From: Paraburkholderia sp. SOS3
GTDB lineage: Bacteria; Pseudomonadota; Gammaproteobacteria; Burkholderiales; Burkholderiaceae
Length of the DNA: 64,000 nt
Direction of reading: 5' to 3'
Assembly (NCBI RefSeq): GCF_001922345.1
Contig: NZ_CP018811.1
Coordinates: 372,001-436,000 of the forward strand
Numbering within the stretch: position 1 is the first letter of the stretch; each line of letters begins with the position of its first letter. The notes beneath the pieces are model-generated. The model was given only the letters and a program-made list of their open reading frames with translations. It searched no databases and was not told where the DNA came from. The position numbers were made by a program, and so were the translations under genes. This document shows positions 59,101-64,000 of this stretch, piece after piece.

Positions 59101-59780
59101 GCCGCAGCCTGCACGCGCAGGAAATCGACTTCAACGATATCCGCACGACGTTGCAGGCGCTCATCGCGATCTACGACAACTGCAATTCGCTGCACACGAA
59201 CGCTTTCGACGAAGCGATCACGACGCCGACCGAAGATTCGGTACGGCGCGCCGTCGCGATCCAGCTGATCATCAACCGCGAGTGGGGGCTCGCGAAGAGC
59301 CAGAATCCGAACCAGGGCAGCTTCGTCATCGATGAACTGACGGACCTCGTCGAAGCTGCGGTGCTCGCCGAGTTCGACCGGCTGACCGAGCGCGGCGGCG
59401 TGCTCGGCGCGATGGAAACCGGGTATCAGCGCGGACGCATTCAGGACGAGTCGATGCTGTACGAGCATCGCAAGCACGACGGCTCCTATCCGATTGTCGG
59501 CGTGAACACGTTTCTGGGCGCCCATCCGCATGAAGCGCCGCCGCCGATCGCCCTTGCGCGCTCGACCGAAGACGAGAAGCAAAGCCAGCTAGAGCGGCTG
59601 CGCGCGTTTCAGGCGCGGCATCGCGATGCCGCGCCTGCCGCGCTCGAGCGTTTGCGGCAGGCGGTGATTGACGATCGGAATGTGTTCGCGGTGCTGATGG
59701 ATGCGGTGCGGGTCTGTTCGCTGGGGCAGGTCACCCATGCGTTGTTCGAGGTAGGCGGGCAGTATCGCCGCAATATGTGA
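56193..59780 (+). CDS. icmF: Fused isobutyryl-CoA mutase IcmF (B12-dependent)
   Basis: The 1,195-aa protein from ATG 56193 (GGGGGAG site) combines three parts. The B12-binding domain (about 45-180) has ALFDGHDASINIIRRMLQAS and VFGGGGGVIVPDEI. The MeaB-like G-protein chaperone (about 265-560) has GITGTGGAGKSSLTDELIRR (Walker A), AIDPSRRKSGGALLGDRI and VAINKFDRKGAADAL. The acyl-CoA mutase barrel follows (about 620-1150), with YTAGVFPFKRENEDPTRMFA and NSGVSVATLDDMKALYDGFD. It interconverts isobutyryl-CoA and n-butyryl-CoA using adenosylcobalamin, with the G domain loading and protecting the cofactor. The length is normal for the family. Confidence 0.95.
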   Translation: MTDLSTPQRAGGAALSDEAPASESPPRAVQPGQSSARGQRARPARLRFVTAAALFDGHDASINIIRRMLQASGVEVIHLGHNRSVEEVATAALQEDADGVAVSSYQGGHVEYFRYLVDLLRARAGERIKVFGGGGGVIVPDEIAELERYGVERIYSPHDGQRLGLQGMIDDMIARCADAARDEPQGEQMAQRSALQLAGEIAQALTTDLARSDAPKHAGSAAERAADSNGAVFRKLARLITHLETGTDAAATAALSAAVAPHAHAARVPVLGITGTGGAGKSSLTDELIRRFRLDYDDALTIAVLAIDPSRRKSGGALLGDRIRMNAIGDWGAGSRVFMRSMATREASSEISDALPAAIDACKAAGFDLIVVETSGIGQGDAAIVPHVDKSLYVMTPEFGAASQLEKIDMLDFADFVAINKFDRKGAADALRDVAKQVQRNRGEFSTAPAGMPVFGTIASRFNDDGVTALYQRVARALRARGLREGRARLPLLDGVRHSSGRHAIVPPERVRYLSDVAQTVRDYRARAEAQARIARERWQLIETRRMLAGGTSEPANSAAASSQAGVRAMDPSTVASQDRGTSTNPATNPAIDTLIAARTAQLGEREKALLDTWPHTVAAYSGDEHVVKIRDREIRTALTVETLSGNAIRKVSLPKYTDPGEILRWLMLENLPGYFPYTAGVFPFKRENEDPTRMFAGEGDPFRTNRRFRLLSAGMPAKRLSTAFDSVTLYGEEPHERPDIYGKVGNSGVSVATLDDMKALYDGFDLCAPDTSVSMTINGPAPAILAMFFNVAIDQQIERAREHARQAGREPLSDEALEAARRTALENARGTVQADILKEDQGQNTCIFSTEFSLKVMGDIQAYFVEYGVRNFYSVSISGYHIAEAGANPISQLAYTLANGFTYVEAYLARGMSIDDFAPNLSFFFSNGMDPEYTVLGRVARRIWSVALRERYGANERSQKLKYHVQTSGRSLHAQEIDFNDIRTTLQALIAIYDNCNSLHTNAFDEAITTPTEDSVRRAVAIQLIINREWGLAKSQNPNQGSFVIDELTDLVEAAVLAEFDRLTERGGVLGAMETGYQRGRIQDESMLYEHRKHDGSYPIVGVNTFLGAHPHEAPPPIALARSTEDEKQSQLERLRAFQARHRDAAPAALERLRQAVIDDRNVFAVLMDAVRVCSLGQVTHALFEVGGQYRRNM

Positions 59781-59845
59781 GCGCCTGGCTGCGCCAAGGT
59801 GCGGCGGCGCGCGTCGGCACCGCGACGGGGCCGCCGTCTCGCCCG

Positions 59846-60805
59846 CTACCCGCCGATCGATAACCGCTTCTTCGCGTCCGCATACTCCTGCTTGAGCCGC
59901 GCGACGAGTTCGGCCACGCTCGGCACGTCGTCCATGAGGCCGACACCTTGCCCCGCGCCCCAGATATCGCGCCACACCTTCGACTTTTCGTTCGCGAAGT
60001 CCATCTTCGATTTGTCCGACTCGGGCAGTGCATCGGGATCGAGCCCGGCGGCGACGATGCTTTCGCGAATGTAGTTGCCATGCACACCGGTAAACAGATT
60101 CGTGTACACGATGTCGGCCGCATTCGAATGAACGATCGCCTGTTTGTAGCTGTCGACCGCGTGCGCCTCGCGCGTGGCGATGAAACGCGTGCCCATATAA
60201 GCGAGGTCCGCGCCCATCGCCTGCGCGGCGAGAATCGAGCCGCCATTCGCAATCGCGCCCGACAGCACGATCGGCCCGTCGAACATGCGCCGCACTTCGC
60301 CGACGAGTGCAAACGGCGACGTGGTGCCCGCATGGCCGCCCGCACCGGCTGCAACCAGAATCAACCCGTCGACACCGGCTTCGAGCGCCTTGTTCGCGTG
60401 CCGCAGGTTGATCACATCGTGCAGCACGATGCCGCCGTAGCTATGCACCGCATCGATAATTTCCTTCGCCGGCGCGCGCAGGCTCGTGATGAAAATCGGC
60501 ACCTTGTGCTCGACGCAGACGCGCACGTCGTGTTCGAGCCGCTCGTTCGAATGGTGGACGATCTGGTTGACGGCGATCGGACCGATCACCGCATCCGGGT
60601 GCGCGGCTTTATGTTCGGCAAGCGCGGCCTGAATTTGCGTGAGCCATTCGTCGAGCCGTTCCGCGGGCCGGGCATTGAGCGCGGGAAACGCGCCGACAAT
60701 TCCGGCCTTACATTGCGCTAGCACGAGTTCCGGATAGCTGACGATGAACATCGGTGAAGCGACGACCGGCAGCGTGAGATTTTGCAGAACGGCTGGCAAT
60801 GCCAT
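59846..60805 (-). CDS. Nitronate monooxygenase (2-nitropropane dioxygenase-like flavoprotein)
   Basis: The 319-aa FMN-dependent TIM barrel has LTLPVVASPMFIVSYPELVL at the start, AVNQIVHHSNERLEHDVRVC, DVINLRHANKALEAGVDGLI, AAGAGGHAGTTSPFALVGEV (flavin phosphate loop, with the catalytic His) and GADLAYMGTRFIATREA. The family oxidises toxic alkyl nitronates such as propionate 3-nitronate. It is convergent with icmF and has its own promoter region to the right. Confidence 0.92.
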   Translation of the reverse strand: MALPAVLQNLTLPVVASPMFIVSYPELVLAQCKAGIVGAFPALNARPAERLDEWLTQIQAALAEHKAAHPDAVIGPIAVNQIVHHSNERLEHDVRVCVEHKVPIFITSLRAPAKEIIDAVHSYGGIVLHDVINLRHANKALEAGVDGLILVAAGAGGHAGTTSPFALVGEVRRMFDGPIVLSGAIANGGSILAAQAMGADLAYMGTRFIATREAHAVDSYKQAIVHSNAADIVYTNLFTGVHGNYIRESIVAAGLDPDALPESDKSKMDFANEKSKVWRDIWGAGQGVGLMDDVPSVAELVARLKQEYADAKKRLSIGG

Positions 60806-61125
60806 GGCGGAAGTCTCCTGAACGATGAATCCTTGCCGATGCGCCCTGCGCAGCGGGGGGTGGCATGACGAGTGTAGCCGGAAGCGGCGTGCGGGCGGCA
60901 GTGCTCAATCCGGTTACATGCGCGGTTACATGCCCGGTTACATGCCGGATTGAACGATCGCGGTATGAACGATCGTTCGATTATAGGGCGGCAACTTGCT
61001 CCTGATGCGCGATCCTCGGTTGGAGGAAGAGTTCGGTTTCTATATTTGCGTGGGCTAGCCCACCTCGCGTGGGCACAGCGGCCTTCTACAATGCGCACAC
61101 TCACAACGACAACGAGAATGCTCCG
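60806..61125. promoter_or_regulatory. Divergent control region with repeats and two perfect palindromes
   Basis: This 320-base gap between divergent genes has three copies of CGGTTACATGC (60911-60945), the perfect 12-bp palindrome GAACGATCGTTC (60967-60978), with a partial copy GAACGATCG just before it at about 60953, and the perfect 14-bp palindrome GTGGGCTAGCCCAC (61050-61063). These look like binding sites of one or two dimeric regulators acting on the nitronate monooxygenase and the hydrolase. Confidence 0.5.
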
Positions 61126-61830
61126 ATGCCCTTCGAGCACTACGCACCGTTTCGCGTCTCAGCCGAGGGCGCCGAGATATATGGCGTCAAGGGCGGGTCG
61201 GGGCCGCCGCTGCTTCTTCTGCACGGCGATGCGCAAACGCATGCGGTTTGGCATCGGTGCGCAACACCGCTTGCCGCGCATTTCACCGTGATCGCAACCG
61301 ACCTTCGCGGCTACGGCGCATCGGCGACGCTGCGAGGCGATGCATCGCCGCACGAGAAGCGTTCGAAGCGCACGCTGGCGGCCGACCAGCTTGCGGTGAT
61401 GCGCCACTTCGACTACGAGCAATTTCTCGTCTGTGCGCACGATTGCGGCGCGCATGTCGCGTATCGGATGGCGCTCGATCACGCCGCCGCCGTCGAGCGT
61501 TTGATGCTGCTCGATAGTGCGCCCGCGTGTGCAACGGACCGGCAGGCGCAGCGAGTGGTTGCCAGCCCTTTGGCGGGCGCGGCAGACGACCTCGATTTCG
61601 AACACGACCGCGCCGATATCGAACGCGGCAACCGGATCGGTTGCCCGCTGCGCGTGCTATGGGGCGCACGTGGCGTGCCGGAGTCGCACGCCGAACCGCT
61701 CGCCGGATGGCGCAAGCTCGCGCGTGACGTCAGTGGCCGCGCGCTGCCATGCGGCCCCTCGATTCCCGAGGAAGCGCCGGACGAACTGATGGCCGAAATG
61801 TTGTCGTTCTTCGAAGCGATTGATTCGTAG
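61126..61830 (+). CDS. Alpha/beta hydrolase, degraded haloacetate dehalogenase-like protein
   Basis: The 234-aa protein has the family start (LLLLHGDAQTHAVWH oxyanion loop, DLRGYGAS) and the nucleophile elbow VCAHDCGAHVAYRMALDH, in which Asp follows His as in fluoroacetate dehalogenases. Two things are wrong for an active enzyme. The cap domain normally found after the elbow region is almost absent (about 60-70 residues missing between DSAPAC and DFEHDRADI), and the usual catalytic His in the GHF/GHY-x-PEEAP motif is replaced (CGPSIPEEAPDE). It is probably inactive or newly specialised, or a decaying gene that still has an open frame. Confidence 0.75.
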   Translation: MPFEHYAPFRVSAEGAEIYGVKGGSGPPLLLLHGDAQTHAVWHRCATPLAAHFTVIATDLRGYGASATLRGDASPHEKRSKRTLAADQLAVMRHFDYEQFLVCAHDCGAHVAYRMALDHAAAVERLMLLDSAPACATDRQAQRVVASPLAGAADDLDFEHDRADIERGNRIGCPLRVLWGARGVPESHAEPLAGWRKLARDVSGRALPCGPSIPEEAPDELMAEMLSFFEAIDS

Positions 61831-61860
61831 ACGTGGACGTAGACGTGCGAGCGGCAGCGC

Positions 61861-62046
61861 GTGCCGTTTGTCCGCTTCGATGCTTCGCCGACGAGCGCGA
61901 TCCACTGGCTGCAGCTGGCGACGCTCGGCATCGTCAATACCGGCGTGATGTACGTGCTGCTGTACGGCGCGATCCAGAGACTGCCGACTGCGATGACGGG
62001 CGCGCTTTCATTTATCTTTCCGTGGTGGCAGGCTCCGACTCGATGA
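61861..62046 (+). pseudogene. EamA/DMT transporter fragment
   Basis: The translation IHWLQLATLGIVNTGVMYVL then LYGAIQRLPTAMTGALSFIF is the ninth-helix region of EamA-type drug/metabolite transporters. The sequence before MPFVRF and after FPWWQAP is unrelated, so only about 50 residues of a normal 300 remain. With the degraded hydrolase beside it, this marks a decayed locus. Confidence 0.75.
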
Positions 62047-62204
62047 AAGGTTTGAAATGCATCGGTAGATAATACGGATTCCGTAACATGAAGCCAGACC
62101 GACGGATCGAGACCGAGATCCGTAGGGAAACCCCCGATGCGTGAGTATGCATTCTGGAAGTATCATTTCGACTGACGCTGATCACGTCACAAACAAAACA
62201 TTGC

Positions 62205-62240
62205 GCCGCTCGCCAGATTTGCCGAGCGGCTTTCTTTTTT
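62205..62240 (+). terminator. Rho-independent terminator
   Basis: GCCGCTCG (62205-62212) pairs with CGAGCGGC (62223-62230), with a 10-base loop and the T-rich tail TTTCTTTTTT. The A-rich sequence before the stem (AAACAAAACA) gives a weaker T-run on the minus strand, so it may also serve the convergent operon ending at 62267. Confidence 0.85.
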
Positions 62241-62266
62241 CCGCTTCCGGTTTCCGCGTCCCATTT

Positions 62267-63187
62267 TCACCCTGCGCGTGCGCTCACACGCTCGCCGTCG
62301 ATTTGCAGCGGACCTTTGCCGCCTGCAAGTTCCCCGACAATTTGTCGCATCAGCGCCGGCCATGCCTCGCGCGGCGCCAGTATCGCCGCAGCGGCGCGCA
62401 TCGCGCTTGCGTTTTCGAGCATGTCGATCAATGCCGCGAAATTCGTTGTGCGCACATCGAGCAGCCTGAACACGAGCAGCACCTTGAGCGCGTTCTTCGC
62501 GTTGCGCGTCGGGTCCGCGCGCAACCATGTCAACCGCGAGAAGGCGCGTTCGAGCGCGGGCTCGACGTTTGAGAACGGTGCGCCATGACCGGGAATCACC
62601 GTCGCAACGTCGAGACTCGCGATCAGTTCGAGCGCGGCCTGCTGTTCCGCGAATCCGCTCTCGCCGTCGAGTTCGGGAAAGATTACGCCGAAGCCGTTTT
62701 CCCATAGCGCGTCCGCGCTGATCAGCAAGCGCTCGTCGGCGCAGAAGAGCATCAGCGAATGCGGATCGTGGCCCGGCGCGCCGAGCACCTGCCAGTCGAG
62801 TGCGCCCATTTCGATGTGCATGCCCGGTGCGAGCGAACCGTTCGCCGAAAAGCGTTCGCAGAACTGTCCCGTCGCGCGAAATGTGAGGCGTGCTTCATCC
62901 CATTGCCGCACCGTTTCGCTCTCGGTGTCGGGGATCAGCGTTTCGCAGCGCCATGTTTGCTGCAAGAGCGCGTTGCCGCCGCAATGGTCCGAATGCAGAT
63001 GCGTGTTGACGATGCGATCGAGCGCGCGTGTGCCGAGCGCGTGACGCACGAGCGCAACCGTTTGCGGCGCGTGCGTCGCGTATCCGGTATCGACGAGCGT
63101 CGCGTTGCGATCGTCGATCAGCAGCACGTTGTTCGACGACAGCCAGCCGCGTTCGAACACGCGCATCGACGCGGGTAGCGTAATCAT
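62267..63187 (-). CDS. MBL-fold metallo-hydrolase
   Basis: The 306-aa protein from ATG 63187 has the metallo-beta-lactamase fold with THLHSDHCGGN (HxHxDH), a metal His in GAPGHDPHSL, the bridging Asp in ISADALWENGFG and the His in VIPGHGAPF. The remaining 90 residues are helical. It is similar to the glyoxalase II/hydroxyacyl hydrolase-like group; the substrate is not known, though linkage to a MaoC hydratase suggests a thioester. Its start overlaps the MaoC gene stop by ATGA. Confidence 0.88.
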   Translation of the reverse strand: MITLPASMRVFERGWLSSNNVLLIDDRNATLVDTGYATHAPQTVALVRHALGTRALDRIVNTHLHSDHCGGNALLQQTWRCETLIPDTESETVRQWDEARLTFRATGQFCERFSANGSLAPGMHIEMGALDWQVLGAPGHDPHSLMLFCADERLLISADALWENGFGVIFPELDGESGFAEQQAALELIASLDVATVIPGHGAPFSNVEPALERAFSRLTWLRADPTRNAKNALKVLLVFRLLDVRTTNFAALIDMLENASAMRAAAAILAPREAWPALMRQIVGELAGGKGPLQIDGERVSARAG

Positions 63188-63675
63188 GGCGCGGCGCCTT
63201 TTTTCACGGGTCGAGACGCGGACGCCGGCGCGGGCTCGCATGGCGGATTCGGCATCACGAGTACTGTCGCGCTCGCGAGCATCACCGTTTCGCCGCGCTC
63301 GTTCACGGCGTTGCCGTCGAGTTGAACGAGGTCGCCGGCGAGGCTCGGTTTCCAGAACGCGCGGCGCACGGCCCACGTGAACGTCAGCGTGTCGTCGCTG
63401 CGCACGGCCTTCTTGAGCTTGATGTCGAACTCGAGGCCGAGCGGTTGCGCGTATTGGGAAAAGTGCGTGGCGATCAGCGCCATCAGATGCGCGGCAGGCT
63501 GCGTGCCCGACGCGATCAGCGTGCCGAAGCGGCTTTGCGCCGCATAGGCTTCGTCGTGATGCAGCGGATTCATGTCGTTGACGAGCGTCGCGAACGACTT
63601 CACCGAATCGTTGGAAAACGCGAGCGTCGTGCTGAAGCGTTCGCCGATCGTCACGACGCGCGGCAGCGAATTCAT
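63184..63675 (-). CDS. MaoC-family (hot-dog) enoyl-CoA hydratase-like protein
   Basis: The 163-aa protein has the hydratase-2 signature in FATLVNDMNPLHHDEAYAAQ and RFGTLIASGTQ, with the Asp/His pair (D-x-N-P-L-H). The second half forms the hot-dog strands (LTFTWAVRRAFWKPSLAGDL). MaoC proteins hydrate trans-2-enoyl-CoA. It is joined by ATGA overlaps to the DUF1289 gene upstream and the MBL hydrolase downstream, so the three are coexpressed. Confidence 0.88.
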   Translation of the reverse strand: MNSLPRVVTIGERFSTTLAFSNDSVKSFATLVNDMNPLHHDEAYAAQSRFGTLIASGTQPAAHLMALIATHFSQYAQPLGLEFDIKLKKAVRSDDTLTFTWAVRRAFWKPSLAGDLVQLDGNAVNERGETVMLASATVLVMPNPPCEPAPASASRPVKKGAAP

Positions 63676-63932
63676 TGCGAATCCTTATCGCTCGTGCTCT
63701 GCCCCGTATCCGGCGCACTCGTGCGTTGCGACATCAGGTGCGCATGCCTCGCTTCGAGCAGATCCCAAACGGCGCGCTTCGTCGCTTCGTCGTACAGCGA
63801 CCAGTTTGCGATCTCGTCGATCGTGCGCAAACACCCGTCGCACCAGCCGGTCGCATCGTCCATCCGGCAGATGTTGATGCACGGCGACGGCACCGGTACG
63901 ACGTTTTCCGTTGCGGGCGCGGCCTCGGTCAT
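63672..63932 (-). CDS. DUF1289 family protein
   Basis: The 86-aa protein has the DUF1289 cysteine motif SPCINICRMDDATGWCDGCL followed by RTIDEIANWSLYDEATKRAV, which is near universal in small proteobacterial proteins of this family. The four cysteines probably bind a metal. The function is unknown. ATGA overlaps link it to genes on both sides. Confidence 0.9.
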   Translation of the reverse strand: MTEAAPATENVVPVPSPCINICRMDDATGWCDGCLRTIDEIANWSLYDEATKRAVWDLLEARHAHLMSQRTSAPDTGQSTSDKDSQ

Positions 63933-64000
63933 ACCGGTTCGCGCAGCGCGACGTCGACCACGGGCGCGCCCGTCAGCGCGACGAGTTCCTGCGGCGACAG
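63929..64000 (-). CDS. C-terminal end of an unidentified protein (cut by the window edge)
   Basis: The last 23 codons (LSPQELVALTGAPVVDVALR, EPV, stop) end in an ATGA overlap with the DUF1289 start, so this is the first visible gene of the minus-strand operon. The tail is too short for a family call; association with a MaoC hydratase would fit an acyl-CoA enzyme, but that is a guess. Confidence 0.6.
   Translation of the reverse strand: MSPQELVALTGAPVVDVALREPV

Overview
The window looks like a chromosome segment of a Burkholderia/Paraburkholderia-type betaproteobacterium. The right two thirds are GC-rich with strong third-position GC and hold typical Burkholderiales genes: fused isobutyryl-CoA mutase IcmF, a 363-aa trimeric porin, a one-chain indolepyruvate ferredoxin oxidoreductase, DUF2239, CutC and several c-di-GMP proteins. 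The left third (about 1-20,100) has visibly lower and more mixed GC and is an accessory, defence-rich island.

Island, left part (1-4,500, minus strand): a compact UvrD-like SF1 helicase, a DarT-family (DUF4433) ADP-ribosyltransferase and an ADP-ribosylglycohydrolase that runs off the window. The three genes are joined by two ATGA overlaps. I know DarT paired with a macrodomain (DarG) or NADAR reversing enzyme; a helicase-DarT-ARH trio is the best candidate here for an undescribed defence or toxin-antitoxin system. A tyrosine integrase and a 3' piece of tRNA-Ala(CGC), an attachment-site scar, lie next to it.

Island, right part (4,500-20,100): a frameshifted relic gene; a type I restriction-modification operon hsdM-hsdS-abi-hsdR; a dead IS3-family element whose terminal repeat supplies the hsdR stop codon; a complete IS66-family element nested in that IS3 with an 8-bp target duplication and a GFA-family passenger gene; an AIPR-family abortive-infection nuclease with a small companion gene; a SymE-like toxin; and an IS remnant at the junction with the core genome.

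Core, 20,450-34,800: OpgC-like membrane acyltransferase, a tannase/feruloyl esterase, then a long + strand signalling operon, rsbR-rsbS-rsbT-(ATPase+RsbX phosphatase)-(RsbT-like ATPase+histidine kinase)-(REC-HK-REC), followed by a 1,681-aa double hybrid kinase. This is a stressosome-type partner switch that seems to feed phosphorelay kinases rather than a SigB-type factor: no sigma or anti-sigma gene is present.

Core, 34,800-64,000: DUF2239; a candidate minus-strand small RNA; an NCS2 pyrimidine permease; an EAL protein; CutC; indolepyruvate:ferredoxin oxidoreductase; a KirBac-type channel; two small conserved proteins; a LacI / mannose isomerase / fructokinase operon; an EAL-CBS-GGDEF protein; a BASS-type symporter; a small secreted protein; a porin; a LysR regulator; IcmF; nitronate monooxygenase; a degraded dehalogenase-like hydrolase; an EamA relic; and a minus-strand operon of partial gene, DUF1289, MaoC and MBL hydrolase linked by ATGA overlaps. 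I found no rRNA, no complete tRNA and no CRISPR array.
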